Assembly (NCBI RefSeq): GCF_014451325.2
Contig: NZ_JACSCH020000003.1
Coordinates: forward strand, 1-64,000
Length of the DNA stretch: 64,000 bases
Source: Streptomyces sp. CB02980
GTDB lineage: Bacteria > Actinomycetota > Actinomycetes > Streptomycetales > Streptomycetaceae
Reading direction: 5' to 3'
Shown: positions 6,864-16,617 of the stretch, piece after piece
Position numbering within the stretch: the first letter of the stretch is position 1
Layout: the number at the start of each line of letters is the position of its first letter
Notes under the pieces: model-generated
Databases searched by the model: none
What the model was told of the DNA's origin: nothing
Seen by the model: the letters and a program-made list of their open reading frames with translations, nothing else
Position numbers and translations under genes: made by a program

Positions 6864-9050
6864 ATGCCGCCGTTGCGCAATACCGGTGCAGACCGGAATG
6901 CGGAGCAGCCCGAGTACGCGGGCGACTACCGCCTCCAGGCATGCCTGGGCGCCGGCGGCATGGGCGTCGTGCACCTCGCGGCCTCCGCCTCCGGGCTGCG
7001 GCTCGCGGTCAAGGTCGTGCACGCACGGTATGCGGAGGACCCCGAGTTCAGGGCGCGTTTCCGCCAGGAGGTCGCGGCCGCCCGCCGGGTCAGCGGGGCC
7101 TTCACCGCGCCGGTCGTCGACGCCGACCCCGATGCCGTACGCCCCTGGATGGCCACCCTCTACGTCCCCGGGCCCACCCTCGCCGACCAGGTGAAGCGGA
7201 ACGGCCCGCTGGCCCCGGCCGAACTGCGCCGGCTCACCGCCGGGCTCGCCGAGGCCCTGCGCGACATCCACCGAGCCGGTGTCGTCCACCGCGACCTCAA
7301 GCCCAGCAACGTCCTGCTCACCGACACCGGCCCCAAGGTCATCGACTTCGGCATCTCGCGGCCCGTCGACAGCGATCTGCACACCGAGACGGGCAAGCTC
7401 ATCGGCTCGCCGCCGTTCATGGCGCCCGAGCAGTTCCAGCGGCCGCGGGAGGTCGGGCCCGCCGCGGACGTCTTCGCGCTCGGCGCGGTCCTCGTCCACG
7501 CGGCCACCGGGCACGGCCCGTTCGACTCCGACAGCCCGTACATCGTGGCGTACCAGGTCGTCCACGACGAGCCCGATCTGTCGGGTGTGCCGGCGGAGCT
7601 GGCGCCGCTCGTCGCGCGCTGCCTCGCCAAGGAGCCCGGCGAGCGCCCGACTCCGGCCCAGATCATGTCGGCGCTGCTGCCTCCCTCGTACGCGGCGGAG
7701 GCCTTCATACCGGCGCAGCGGCGCCGGCCCGCGCTGCCGTACGGCGAGGAGCGTGCCCACGGCGAGCCCGGCCCCGCGCCCGCGTGGGACGCGGACACGC
7801 CCGTACGGGCCACCGCGCCGGCCCCGCCCCGCCGCGGCCCGCGCCTCGGCCGGGTGCGGCTCAGGCCGCGTCTCACGCTCGCCGTCGCCGCCACGCTCGC
7901 GCTCACCGGGGCCGGTCTGTACGCGGCCATGAGTCCGCCGGCCGGCGGCGGATCCGAGCGCGCCGCCCGCCCCGACGAGGTGGCCACCGCCTTCACCGGC
8001 TGGCACACCACCCTCCAGATGCACGGCCCCACCGCCGCGCCCGCGTGCACCCACGGCGGGGGCGCGCTGTACTGCGCGGCCCGCGGCATCGGCCTCGCCC
8101 GGCTCGACCCCGTCACGGGGAAGGTCGCCTGGTCGCGCACCGGGCCCGTCGAGGCGGAGTCCCCGGTCGCGCCCTTCCTCCTTGCCGACGGTCTGGTCGG
8201 CGCGGCTGCCCCGGCGGACCCGCTGCGGGCACACGCGGCCGCCGACGGCGCCCCCGGCTGGACCGCCGGACCGGCGAAGCCCCCCGAGCGGTACGTTCCG
8301 GCCGGCTCCGCCGTCGTCCTGACCGACGGGCGGGGCGGGGTACGAGCCGTCGGCAGCCGCGACGGGAAGGAACTCTGGCGGCACGGCCTGGCCGGCTTCG
8401 AGGTCCCGCGCCCGGGACCGTACGACGCCCCGTCCGGTCTCCTCGCCGTCTCCGAGACCTCGGCCGACGGGACGCACACGCGCGTGGCCGAGATCCACCC
8501 CAGGACCGGCGAGCAGGCCTGGCAGCGGAACATGCCGGGCGACCTCGACCCGCTGGGCCGCACCGGCGACGGCGCGCTGCTCCTCGCCTCCCGCTACCAG
8601 GACTCGCTCTTCGACCGGCTGATCGTGCTCGACCCCGGCAGCGGCTCCGTGCGCGAGCTGCCCCTGCCCCACCGGATCGACGTCCGGGGCGTCGCCGTGC
8701 GCGGCGCCGTCGTCCACATCCTCGGCGCCGACGGACACCTGACCGCCTTCGACACCGCGGCGCCCAAGGGGCGGGTGCTGTGGGAGCTGGAGACGGGCGC
8801 GGGGAACGTGTCCACGCCGGTCACGGGCCCCGGCGACCGGCTCTACTTCTCCGTCCAGGACGGGCGGCTGCTCGCCGTCGACACCGTACGCGGGGCGCTG
8901 ATCGGCCAGACCAGGCCGCGGCTGCTCAACGGCCGGCTCGAGTACGCGCCCCTGGTGCCGTCGCCGGTGGTCGCCGGTGACCGGGTGTTCGGCACGGCCC
9001 CGGACGGCTCGGTGTTCGCGGTGGACGCGCGCGACCCCGCCTCCTGGTGA
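6864..9050 (+). CDS. Membrane Ser/Thr protein kinase with PQQ-type beta-propeller sensor
   Basis: The 728-residue Hanks-type kinase has the glycine loop GAGGMGVVHLA (about 29-39), catalytic Lys50 in AVKVV, H142-R-D-L-K-P-S-N catalytic loop, D161-F-G and APEQ activation-segment end. After a Pro/Arg-rich juxtamembrane linker a single transmembrane helix follows (about 337-355, LTLAVAATLALTGAGLYAA). The extracellular part (about 370-728) contains repeated strands such as RLDPVTGKVAWSRTG and AVGSRDGKELWRHG, the pattern of PQQ/quinoprotein-like propeller blades. It therefore looks like a receptor kinase that senses an extracellular ligand and phosphorylates cytoplasmic targets. A TAGGCT -10 candidate lies at 6803-6808. 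A strong terminator follows. Confidence 0.93.
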   Translation: MPPLRNTGADRNAEQPEYAGDYRLQACLGAGGMGVVHLAASASGLRLAVKVVHARYAEDPEFRARFRQEVAAARRVSGAFTAPVVDADPDAVRPWMATLYVPGPTLADQVKRNGPLAPAELRRLTAGLAEALRDIHRAGVVHRDLKPSNVLLTDTGPKVIDFGISRPVDSDLHTETGKLIGSPPFMAPEQFQRPREVGPAADVFALGAVLVHAATGHGPFDSDSPYIVAYQVVHDEPDLSGVPAELAPLVARCLAKEPGERPTPAQIMSALLPPSYAAEAFIPAQRRRPALPYGEERAHGEPGPAPAWDADTPVRATAPAPPRRGPRLGRVRLRPRLTLAVAATLALTGAGLYAAMSPPAGGGSERAARPDEVATAFTGWHTTLQMHGPTAAPACTHGGGALYCAARGIGLARLDPVTGKVAWSRTGPVEAESPVAPFLLADGLVGAAAPADPLRAHAAADGAPGWTAGPAKPPERYVPAGSAVVLTDGRGGVRAVGSRDGKELWRHGLAGFEVPRPGPYDAPSGLLAVSETSADGTHTRVAEIHPRTGEQAWQRNMPGDLDPLGRTGDGALLLASRYQDSLFDRLIVLDPGSGSVRELPLPHRIDVRGVAVRGAVVHILGADGHLTAFDTAAPKGRVLWELETGAGNVSTPVTGPGDRLYFSVQDGRLLAVDTVRGALIGQTRPRLLNGRLEYAPLVPSPVVAGDRVFGTAPDGSVFAVDARDPASW

Positions 9051-9066
9051 ACCGCGGCTGAGGAAG

Positions 9067-9106
9067 GACGGCGGGGAGCGGGCGTCGCCGCCCGCTCCCC
9101 GCCGTC
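9067..9106. terminator. Long bidirectional hairpin terminator
   Basis: A perfect 18-bp stem (9067-9084 with 9089-9106) closed by a TCGC loop lies between the convergent kinase gene and ilvD, and so can serve both. Confidence 0.85.
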
Positions 9107-9127
9107 TCAGGTCCTACCGCGCCGGGT

Positions 9128-10981
9128 TCAGCCGAGCTTCGACACGTCCCGGACCGCGCCCTTGTCGGCGCTCGTCGCCATCGCCGCGTACGCGCGCAGC
9201 GCCGCCGACACCTTGCGCTGCCGGTTCTTCGGCTCGTACACGCCGTTCAGCGCCTCACGGCGGGCGGCCAGGGTGGCCTCGTCGACGAGGAGCTCGATCG
9301 AGCGGTTCGGGATGTCGATACGGATCCGGTCGCCGTCCTCGACGAGGGCGATCGTGCCGCCCGAGGCCGCCTCCGGCGACGCGTGGCCGATGGACAGGCC
9401 GGACGTACCGCCCGAGAAGCGTCCGTCGGTGACCAGCGCGCAGGTCTTGCCCAGGCCCCGGCCCTTGAGGAAGGAGGTCGGGTACAGCATCTCCTGCATA
9501 CCGGGGCCGCCGCGCGGGCCCTCGTAGCGGATGACGACCACGTCGCCGTCCGTGACCTGCTTGTTCAGGATCTTCTCGACGGCCTCGTCCTGCGACTCGC
9601 AGACCACGGCCGGGCCCTCGAAGGTCCAGATCGACTCGTCGACGCCGGCCGTCTTCACGACGCAGCCGTCGGCGGCGAGGTTGCCGCGCAGAACGGCGAG
9701 GCCGCCGTCCTTCGAGTACGCGTGGGCCGCGTCGCGGATGCAGCCGCCGGCCGCGTCCACGTCGAGCGCCTCCCAGCGCTCGGACTGCGAGAAGGCGGTC
9801 GCCGAGCGGACGCAGCCGGGGGCCGCGTGCCACATCTCGACGGCCTCGTCGGACGGGGAGCCGCCGCGCACGTCCCAGGCGTCCAGCCACTCCTTGATGG
9901 AGCGGGAGTGGACGGAGTGGACGTCCTCGTTGAGGAGACCGGCGCGGTAGAGCTCACCGAGGATGGCCGGGATGCCGCCCGCCCGGTGCACGTCCTCCAT
10001 GTAGTACGTGCGGTCCTTGGCGACGTTCGGGGCGACCTTGGCCAGGCACGGCACGCGGCGCGAGACCTCGTCCATGTCGGCCAGGCCGTAGTCGAGCTCG
10101 GCCTCCTGGGCGGCGGCGAGCAGGTGCAGGATCGTGTTGGTCGAGCCGCCCATGGCGATGTCGAGGGCCATGGCGTTCTCGAAGGCCGCGCGGGTCGCGA
10201 TCGAGCGCGGCAGGACGGAGTCGTCGTCCTCGCCGTAGTAGCGCCGGGTGATGTCGACGACCGTGCGGGCGGCGTTCTCGTACAGCGCCTTGCGGGCGGT
10301 GTGGGTGGCGAGGACCGATCCGTTGCCGGGGAGGGAGAGGCCGATGGCCTCGGTCAGGCAGTTCATCGAGTTGGCGGTGAACATGCCGGAACAGGACCCG
10401 CAGGTCGGGCAGGCGTTCTCCTCGATCCGGAGCATGTCCTCGTCCGAGATCTTCGGGTTCACGGCGTCGGACATCGCGTCGACCAGGTCGAGCGTGCGGA
10501 CCGTGCCGTCGACCAGGGTCGCCCGGCCGGACTCCATCGGGCCGCCGGAGACGAAGACCGTCGGGATGTTGAGGCGCAGGGCGGCCATCAGCATGCCGGG
10601 GGTGATCTTGTCGCAGTTGGAGATGCAGATCAGGGCGTCGGCGCAGTGCGCCTCGACCATGTACTCCACGCTGTCCGCGATCAGGTCTCGGGAGGGCAGC
10701 GAGTAGAGCATGCCGCCGTGGCCCATGGCGATGCCGTCGTCGACGGCGATCGTGTTGAACTCGCGCGGGATGGCACCGGCGGCCGTGATGGCCTCGGAGA
10801 CGATCCGGCCGACGGGCTGCAGGTGGGTGTGGCCCGGGACGAACTCCGTGAAGGAGTTGGCGACCGCGATGATCGGCTTCCGGCCGATGTCCGCGCCGGG
10901 TACACCGGAGGCGCGCATAAGGGCGCGTGCGCCCGCCATGTTGCGGCCGTGGGTGACTGTGCGGGACCTCAGCTCGGGCAT
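9128..10981 (-). CDS. ilvD: Dihydroxy-acid dehydratase
   Basis: IlvD dehydrates 2,3-dihydroxy-isovalerate and 2,3-dihydroxy-methylvalerate in valine, isoleucine and (via ketoisovalerate) leucine and pantothenate synthesis. The 617-residue protein matches the usual IlvD length. It has the Fe-S cysteines in [13 protein letters not shown] and [12 protein letters not shown], and the conserved [12 protein letters not shown] near the C-terminus. The start [20 protein letters not shown] is at ATG 10981 with GAGGAG about 9 nt upstream; an upstream extension to 11038 lacks family similarity. It is monocistronic, and a TetR-family gene follows upstream on the same strand after a 125-bp gap. Confidence 0.97.
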   Translation of the reverse strand: MPELRSRTVTHGRNMAGARALMRASGVPGADIGRKPIIAVANSFTEFVPGHTHLQPVGRIVSEAITAAGAIPREFNTIAVDDGIAMGHGGMLYSLPSRDLIADSVEYMVEAHCADALICISNCDKITPGMLMAALRLNIPTVFVSGGPMESGRATLVDGTVRTLDLVDAMSDAVNPKISDEDMLRIEENACPTCGSCSGMFTANSMNCLTEAIGLSLPGNGSVLATHTARKALYENAARTVVDITRRYYGEDDDSVLPRSIATRAAFENAMALDIAMGGSTNTILHLLAAAQEAELDYGLADMDEVSRRVPCLAKVAPNVAKDRTYYMEDVHRAGGIPAILGELYRAGLLNEDVHSVHSRSIKEWLDAWDVRGGSPSDEAVEMWHAAPGCVRSATAFSQSERWEALDVDAAGGCIRDAAHAYSKDGGLAVLRGNLAADGCVVKTAGVDESIWTFEGPAVVCESQDEAVEKILNKQVTDGDVVVIRYEGPRGGPGMQEMLYPTSFLKGRGLGKTCALVTDGRFSGGTSGLSIGHASPEAASGGTIALVEDGDRIRIDIPNRSIELLVDEATLAARREALNGVYEPKNRQRKVSAALRAYAAMATSADKGAVRDVSKLG

Positions 10982-11106
10982 CGTCGCTCGCTCCTCGTGA
11001 TGGGGGTGCTTGCTTTCGAGCGTACGCCGATGGACCAAGATCTGGACAGCGCGTCCGCATGGCGGACTGGCTGTTCAGCTTTCGGTCAACGGCCGCCCGG
11101 TGGGGG

Positions 11107-11718
11107 TCAGGCCTCGGTCAGGTAGCGCTGGAGGGTCGGGGCCACCATGGCCACGATCTCCTCCGGGTCCACCGAGGCCATCGGCTCGACCTGGATCACG
11201 TACCGCAGGATCGCGATCCCGATCATGTGGGAGGCGGCAAGCTCCGCGCGGAACTTGGGGTCCGGTACGTCGAGCTCGTCCGCGATCCGCTCCAGGAGCC
11301 GCCGCAGCACGAAGGTCCTGAGCACCTTGGCCGCCGCCTCGTGGGTGAGCGCGGAGCGGACGATCGCGAGGAGCGGGGCGCGGCTGACCGGGTTCTCCCA
11401 GACGCCGATGAAGAACCGGGCGAGCCGTTCCCCGATGGTCTCGCGCGGGCCGCCGACGATCGCCGGGACGACCGCCGCGGGCTCGAAGGAGACCTCGATC
11501 GCCGCCGCGAAGACCTCGTCCTTCGTACCGAAGTAGTGGTGGACGAGGGCCGCGTCGACGCCGGCCGCCTTGGCGATGCCGCGTACCGAGGTCTTGTCGT
11601 AGCCCCGCTCCGCGAACTGGGCGCGGGCCGCCTCCAGGATCCGTTCCCGCGCGCCCGGTCCGCTCTCCTCCTCGGTACGGGACGGGCGGCCGCGCCTGCG
11701 GGGGGCCGGTTCGGTCAC
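11107..11718 (-). CDS. TetR-family transcriptional regulator
   Basis: The 203-residue protein has an N-terminal TetR helix-turn-helix ([40 protein letters not shown], about 24-65, described by its ends ERIL and HYFG) and a ligand-binding all-helical C-terminal domain. The N-terminal [14 protein letters not shown] is a basic arm. Its GTG start overlaps the stop of the upstream sugar-isomerase-like gene in GTGA (11718-11715), so the two are translationally coupled. The regulator may therefore control that metabolic gene or its own operon. The ligand is unknown. Confidence 0.9.
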   Translation of the reverse strand: MTEPAPRRRGRPSRTEEESGPGARERILEAARAQFAERGYDKTSVRGIAKAAGVDAALVHHYFGTKDEVFAAAIEVSFEPAAVVPAIVGGPRETIGERLARFFIGVWENPVSRAPLLAIVRSALTHEAAAKVLRTFVLRRLLERIADELDVPDPKFRAELAASHMIGIAILRYVIQVEPMASVDPEEIVAMVAPTLQRYLTEA

Positions 11719-12551
11719 GGGCGCGGAACCCGGGACGGGCGGGTGGCCGCGGAGGCGAGGTGGAGCCGGGTGAAGGCCAGGGCCTCGGCGAGGTCGGCCT
11801 CGCGTTCGGCGGCTGACATCGCGCGGCGGGTGTTGACCTCGATGACGACATGGCCGTCGAAGCCGGTGTGCGCGAGGCGCTCAAGGAGCTCGGCGCAGGG
11901 CTGCGTGCCGCGCCCCGGGACCAGGTGCTCGTCCTTGGCGGAGCCCTTGCCGTCGGCGAGGTGGACGTGGCCGAGCCGGTCGCCCATGCGGTCGATCATC
12001 GCGAGGGCGTCGGTGCGGGCGGTCGCGGTGTGCGAGAGGTCGACGGTGAAGTGCCGGTAGTCGTCCTTGGTGACGTCCCACTCGGGGGCGTACGCGAGCA
12101 TCTCGCGGTCCTTGTACCGCCACGGGTACATGTTCTCGACGGCGAACCGCACGTCGGTCTCGTCCGCCATCCGCCAGATGCCGGTGACGAAGTCCTTGGC
12201 GTACTGGCGCTGCCAGCGGAACGGCGGGTGCACGACGACCGTCGACGCGCCGAGGCGCTCGGCCGCGGCCTGGGCCCGCTGGAGCTTGACCCACGGATCG
12301 GTGGACCAGACGCGCTGGGTGATCAGGAGGCAGGGGGCGTGCACGGCCAGGATCGGGACCTGGTGGTAGTCGGAGAGCCGGCGCAGTGCCTCGACGTCCT
12401 GGCTGACCGGATCGGTCCACACCATGACCTCGACACCGTCGTAACCGAGGCGCGCGGCGATCTCGAAGGCCGTCGCCGTCGACTCCGGATAGACCGAGGC
12501 CGTCGACAGGGCGACCTTCGCATCCGGGATGCGCACCACTGGTTCTGCCAC
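11715..12551 (-). CDS. Sugar phosphate isomerase/epimerase-like TIM barrel protein
   Basis: The 278-residue protein belongs to the xylose-isomerase-like TIM-barrel superfamily (AP endonuclease 2 fold). Visible signatures are [63 protein letters not shown] and VVIEVNTRR, which supply the metal-binding Glu/His/Asp ladder. The exact substrate is not deducible. GTG 12551 is chosen because TACCCT (12563-12558) lies 6 nt upstream, giving a leaderless start, and the upstream in-frame Arg/Pro-rich stretch looks non-coding. It is coupled to the TetR gene. Confidence 0.86.
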   Translation of the reverse strand: MAEPVVRIPDAKVALSTASVYPESTATAFEIAARLGYDGVEVMVWTDPVSQDVEALRRLSDYHQVPILAVHAPCLLITQRVWSTDPWVKLQRAQAAAERLGASTVVVHPPFRWQRQYAKDFVTGIWRMADETDVRFAVENMYPWRYKDREMLAYAPEWDVTKDDYRHFTVDLSHTATARTDALAMIDRMGDRLGHVHLADGKGSAKDEHLVPGRGTQPCAELLERLAHTGFDGHVVIEVNTRRAMSAAEREADLAEALAFTRLHLASAATRPSRVPRP

Positions 12552-12717
12552 GGAGACAGGGTACGGGGCCCGTCGGGGGGCCGGGGGGTGGTTCCGGTCA
12601 CGCCGGGGCGGGGCACGCGCGCGTGAGCGGGGGTACGGACGGCGCGCGGTGGGGGCGCTCCCCCGCACGTCCCTGCCCTGTAGGTCCCTGCCCCGTACGC
12701 CCCCTTCCCCGTACGTC

Positions 12718-13650
12718 CTACTGCTCCGGCAGGTGGTCCAGGCGGCGCAGGATGACGCCCTCGCGCAGGGCCCACGGACAGATCTCCAGCTCCTCCACGC
12801 CGAGGAGGTCCATCGCGCCCTCCGCCACCATCGCGCCCGCGAGGAGCTGTCCGGCGCGGCCCTCCGAGACGCCCGGCAGCGCGGCGCGCTCGGGAACGGT
12901 CATGCCGGCGAGGCGCGGGACCCACTCCTCCAGGGACGCGCGGGTCAGGATCCGCTGGACGTAGAGGCCGTCCCCCGAGCCGGGGGCGCCGGCGATCCTC
13001 GCCAGCTGCTTGAAGGTCTTGGAGGTGGCCACGACGTGGTCGGGCCGCCCGGCGCGGCTGAACTCGCCGACCGTACGGGCGATCTGCGCGCGCACATGGC
13101 GGCGGAGCGCCTTCACGTCGGTGGAGTCGGCCGGGTCGCCCGGCAGCCAGCCGGCGGTCAGCCGGCCCGCGCCGAGCGGCAGGGAGACCGCCGTGTCGGG
13201 GTCCTCGTCGATGCCGTACGCGACTTCGAGGGAGCCGCCCCCGATGTCGAGGAGGAGCAGCTTGCCCGCGGACCAGCCGAACCAGCGGCGGGCCGCGAGG
13301 AAAGTGAGCCGGGCCTCCTCCTCACCGGTGAGGACCTGGAGGTCGACGCCCGTCTCGTCCTTCACGCGCGCGAGGACGGCGTCCGCGTTGGTCGCCTCGC
13401 GGACCGCGGAGGTCGCGAACGGGAGCACCTCCTCGCAGCCCTTGTCCTCGGCGGCGAGCAGCGCGTCCCGGACGGTCGCGATGAGCCGCTCGACGCCGAA
13501 GGGCGCGATCGCACCCCGTTCGTCGAGAAGTTCGGCGAGCCGGAGCTCCGCCTTGTGGGAATGGGCGGGCAGCGGCCGGGCGCCGGGGTGGGCGTCCACC
13601 ACCAGGAAGTGCACTGTGTTCGAACCGACGTCGAGGACTCCGAGTCTCAT
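12718..13650 (-). CDS. Ppx/GppA phosphatase family protein
   Basis: The 310-residue protein has the actin-like ASKHA phosphate loops [19 protein letters not shown] at the N-terminus and [16 protein letters not shown] (about 150). These are the signatures of exopolyphosphatase/guanosine pentaphosphate phosphatase, which hydrolyse terminal phosphates of polyphosphate or pppGpp. It is short (one catalytic module, no HD domain), as in actinobacterial Ppx paralogues. ATG 13650 is the family start. TAGCGT (13663-13658) stands 7 nt upstream, so the mRNA is probably leaderless. It is divergent from the Cys-rich gene at 13692 across only 41 bp. Confidence 0.9.
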   Translation of the reverse strand: MRLGVLDVGSNTVHFLVVDAHPGARPLPAHSHKAELRLAELLDERGAIAPFGVERLIATVRDALLAAEDKGCEEVLPFATSAVREATNADAVLARVKDETGVDLQVLTGEEEARLTFLAARRWFGWSAGKLLLLDIGGGSLEVAYGIDEDPDTAVSLPLGAGRLTAGWLPGDPADSTDVKALRRHVRAQIARTVGEFSRAGRPDHVVATSKTFKQLARIAGAPGSGDGLYVQRILTRASLEEWVPRLAGMTVPERAALPGVSEGRAGQLLAGAMVAEGAMDLLGVEELEICPWALREGVILRRLDHLPEQ

Positions 13651-13657
13651 GGGCGGA

Positions 13658-13684
13658 ACGCTACTGCGCCGACCCGCATACGCT
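13658..13684. promoter_or_regulatory. Back-to-back leaderless promoters
   Basis: TAGCGT on the minus strand (13663-13658) serves the Ppx gene and TACGCT on the plus strand (13679-13684) serves the gene at 13692. Each is 7 nt from its start codon. The two -10 boxes are only 15 bp apart, so both polymerases cannot bind together. Confidence 0.55.
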
Positions 13685-13691
13685 TGGACTT

Positions 13692-14519
13692 GTGCCAAAG
13701 ACGAAAAAGGCGAAACCGGGCAAAGACAGTGCGGTCAAAAGCGCCAAGAAGCAGGGTAAGAGCGTGGAGCCGGACGAGAAGGGCCTCGACTTCGCGCGCG
13801 CGTGGGTCGAGTTTCCCGACCCGTCCGACGAGGAGCAGATCTTCCGCTGCGACCTGACCTGGCTCACCTCGCGCTGGTCGTGCGTCTTCGGCAGCGGCTG
13901 CCAGGGGATCCAGGCGGGCCGGGCCGACGACGGCTGCTGCACGCTGGGCGCGCACTTCTCCGACGAGGACGACGAGAAGCGGGTCGCGACGCACGTGGCA
14001 CGCCTCACGCCGGAGCTGTGGCAGTTCCACGACGTCGGTACGGACTCGGGCTGGACCCAGCTCGACGAGGACGGCGACCGGCAGACCCGCCGCTGGGAGG
14101 GCTCCTGCATCTTCCAGAACCGTCCGGGGTTCGCGGGCGGCGCGGGCTGCTCGCTGCACATCCTGGCCCTGAAGGAGGGCAAGGAGCCGCTGGAGACCAA
14201 GCCGGACGTCTGCTGGCAGCTGCCGGTGCGGCGCACGTACGACTGGATCGAACGGCCCGACGACACGAAGGTCCTCCAGGTGTCGATCGGTGAGTACGAC
14301 CGGCGGGGCTGGGGTCCGGGCGGTCACGACCTGCACTGGTGGTGCACGTCGGCGACGTCGGCGCACGGGGCCGGTGAGCCGGTCTACGTCACGTACCGGC
14401 CCGAGCTCACCGAGATGATGGGCAAGGAGGCGTACGAGGTCCTGGTCGGGCTGTGCGAGGCGCGGCTCTCCTCACAGCTGCCGCTGGTGGCTCCGCACCC
14501 GGCCGACCCGCAGCGCTAG
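13692..14519 (+). CDS. Cys-rich conserved protein, possible metal-binding
   Basis: The 275-residue protein has a Lys-rich N-terminal tail (about 1-30, [12 protein letters not shown]) that may bind nucleic acid or be disordered. A globular region follows with clustered cysteines: [45 protein letters not shown] and HWWCTS. The CXGSGC...CC spacing is reminiscent of YkgJ/DUF3109 zinc- or iron-binding proteins, but I cannot confirm the family. GTG 13692 is favoured because TACGCT lies 7 nt upstream (leaderless). The last codons and the TAG stop fall inside a 41-bp tandem duplication. Confidence 0.8.
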   Translation: MPKTKKAKPGKDSAVKSAKKQGKSVEPDEKGLDFARAWVEFPDPSDEEQIFRCDLTWLTSRWSCVFGSGCQGIQAGRADDGCCTLGAHFSDEDDEKRVATHVARLTPELWQFHDVGTDSGWTQLDEDGDRQTRRWEGSCIFQNRPGFAGGAGCSLHILALKEGKEPLETKPDVCWQLPVRRTYDWIERPDDTKVLQVSIGEYDRRGWGPGGHDLHWWCTSATSAHGAGEPVYVTYRPELTEMMGKEAYEVLVGLCEARLSSQLPLVAPHPADPQR

Positions 14520-14585
14520 CGCCGGGCCGGGGTTCACATCCGGCCGACCCGCAGCGCTAGCGCCGGGCCGGGGTTCACATCCGGC
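14499..14585. repeat. 41-bp tandem duplication spanning a gene terminus
   Basis: The sequence from 14499 repeats perfectly with a period of 41 bp (second copy from 14540) for just over two units. The first copy holds the final codons and TAG of the Cys-rich gene, and the second duplicates them outside the gene. Confidence 0.9.
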
Positions 14586-14654
14586 GCGGGCTCGCCTCGC
14601 GCCCCGCTGGACGTCCCCGCCCGGCTCGCCTCGCGTCCGAAACCCGGTCGGGGC

Positions 14655-16457
14655 TCAGGACGACGGCGGCGGGGGTGGTTCCTCCGTCGTCGGGGGCGGG
14701 GTGGTCGGTTCCGACGGGCCCGGGTCCGTCGTCGTCGGCGGCGGTTCCTCCGTGGTCGGCGGCGGGGTGGTCGGCTCCGTGGTCGGCGGGCTCGTCGGCG
14801 GCTCGGTCGGCTCGGTCGTCGGGGGCGGTTCCTCCGTCGTCGGCGGCGGCGTGGTCGGCTCCGTCGTGGGCGGGCTCGTCGGCGGCGTGGTGGGCTCGGT
14901 CGTCGTCGGCGGGGGTGTCACCGGGTCGACGACGACCGGCGGCGGCGCGGTCTGTCCGCGTCCGTCGATCCTGACCACCGCGCCGGAGGGGTTCACCCCG
15001 ATCCGGGCGCTCCACGCGCCCCGCGGTTCACGGCCGTGGTCGACGCGGACGGTGACCGTGATCGTCTCGCCCGGGCGGAGGGTGCCGGAGGCCCGGCTCA
15101 CGTACAGCCAGGGCGCGTCCGTCCACAGCGACCAGTCGACGGGGGAACCGCCGGAGGCGGTGAGCGTGAGCAGCGTCAGATCGCCGTGGCCGCGCGCGGA
15201 GACCGTGATCCAGCCGGCGGCGGGCTCTCCCGGTGCGCCGGGGCCCGCGGGGCCGGTGGGACCGCCGGGGCTGAGCACCTCGACGGAGACGTCGGGGGCG
15301 CGGCTGCCCCGGGTGAAGCGCGGCTCGGGGGTGGTGCGGGCGTTGCCCGCGTTCTCGTAGTGGTCGTACGGGCGGCTGTCGGGGCCGTCCGGTTCGTCCG
15401 CCTCGCGCGCGCTGATCCGTGATCCGTCGTGGGCGCTCGTGTCGGCGACCGGGGTGCCCCGGTAGGAGGTCCACAGGGCGAGGACGGGCGCGGCGACCAC
15501 GGCAGCGACGACGGTGGTCGTCACCGCGCGGGCCCGCAGCCGGTCGCGGCGGGCCACATGGTCCTTCGGGTCCATCGGGAAGCCGGTCGGCGAGAAGCGC
15601 GGGGCGCCGGCACGCGCGCGGGGGACGTGCAGCATCGCCATGTACGCGGCGGCCCGGGGCGCCTCGACGAGCGGCAGCCGGGCCTGCGGCAGCGCTCCGG
15701 CGCCGGGCCAGGGGCCGGCGGCACCCACGCGCTCGGCGGCCTTCCGGCAGCGGGGGCAGTCGTCGACGTGCCGGACGAGTTCCGCGCGCAGGGCGGCCGA
15801 GAGCAGCACCTGGTGGTCGCCGGTGAGCCGGGCCACGGTGGGGCAGCTGCCGGTCTCGACGACGGCGAGGGCGGCGCGGGTGCGTTCGACCTCGCAGCCG
15901 GCGGTGGCGAGGAGCTCGCGGGCGGCGGGCGGGTCGAGGGAGAGCACGGCGGCGACCTGACGGTGGCTGAGACCGTGCCGTACGGCCAGCTCCAGGGCCT
16001 CGCGCTGCTCGGGTGTGGTGCCGGCGGCCTCGGGCCAGGCGAGCCGGGCGAGTTCGGCGCGGCGCCGCTCGGCGGTCTCCTCGGGGACCCGGGGCGGCTC
16101 GGGGGCGGTGACGGCGGGACGCCCCGTGTGGGCGCCCTGGCGTTTGCGGCGCTGCTCGCCGAGGCTGCGCAGGCACGCCCAGCGGGCGAGGGCGTACAGC
16201 CAGGCCGTACGGCCGTCCTCGTCCGAGGGGCAGCGGCCGTGGTGGCGCTCGGCGACGGCGAGGAGGTCGCCGAGGACGGCGGTGGCCGTGTCGTGGTCGC
16301 AGAGCACGGAGAGGCAGTACGTGAAGAGACCGTCGAGGGCGGCCTCGTAACGGGCGGGGGGCCTCCGGCCGAGCGTGCGCGGTCCCCGGTCCTCGGCGCG
16401 GTGCGCCCGGTGTGCGCCGGTGGTGCGTGCGGGGGAATCCAGCCTGCTGCTCGTCAC
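14655..16457 (-). CDS. Sigma-factor-like membrane protein with BACON domain and Pro/Thr tail
   Basis: The 600-residue protein has an unusual order of parts. The N-terminal region (about 30-110) resembles sigma-70 region 2 of ECF factors (YEAALDGLFTYCLSVLCDHDTATAVLGDLL). A region-4-like helix-turn-helix follows (TPEQREALELAVRHGLSHRQVAAVLSLD), then a zinc-finger-like HVDDCPRCRKAAERV and a transmembrane helix (VVAAVVAAPVLALW, about 315). The extracellular domain contains the BACON-type pattern LTASGGSPVDWSLWTDAPWL...SGTLRPGETITVTV. The tail repeats TPPPTTEEPPPTT and related units. It may link transcription to the envelope, or the sigma part may be degenerate. GTG 16457 follows TACGGT by 6 nt (leaderless). 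It is divergent from radA. Confidence 0.82.
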   Translation of the reverse strand: MTSSRLDSPARTTGAHRAHRAEDRGPRTLGRRPPARYEAALDGLFTYCLSVLCDHDTATAVLGDLLAVAERHHGRCPSDEDGRTAWLYALARWACLRSLGEQRRKRQGAHTGRPAVTAPEPPRVPEETAERRRAELARLAWPEAAGTTPEQREALELAVRHGLSHRQVAAVLSLDPPAARELLATAGCEVERTRAALAVVETGSCPTVARLTGDHQVLLSAALRAELVRHVDDCPRCRKAAERVGAAGPWPGAGALPQARLPLVEAPRAAAYMAMLHVPRARAGAPRFSPTGFPMDPKDHVARRDRLRARAVTTTVVAAVVAAPVLALWTSYRGTPVADTSAHDGSRISAREADEPDGPDSRPYDHYENAGNARTTPEPRFTRGSRAPDVSVEVLSPGGPTGPAGPGAPGEPAAGWITVSARGHGDLTLLTLTASGGSPVDWSLWTDAPWLYVSRASGTLRPGETITVTVRVDHGREPRGAWSARIGVNPSGAVVRIDGRGQTAPPPVVVDPVTPPPTTTEPTTPPTSPPTTEPTTPPPTTEEPPPTTEPTEPPTSPPTTEPTTPPPTTEEPPPTTTDPGPSEPTTPPPTTEEPPPPPSS

Positions 16458-16617
16458 CGGTCGACCGTAGGCAGCACAGGGGGCGCTTTTCGTACCAGTT
16501 GTGTTGTTCTCATTCTTACGGGTGAAGGTATCGCTCGAAAGGGGACAGGAATCTGACATTCCGGGGGCCTGTGGAGACTCGGCGTCGGCTGTCGGTGGGT
16601 GCCGCTACGGTGGCGAC

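Noticed and set aside
5841-8738. 965-codon minus-strand ORF
   Set aside because: Most of it is an antisense shadow of the kinase gene; only the last 179 codons (from GTG 6380) form the membrane protein.
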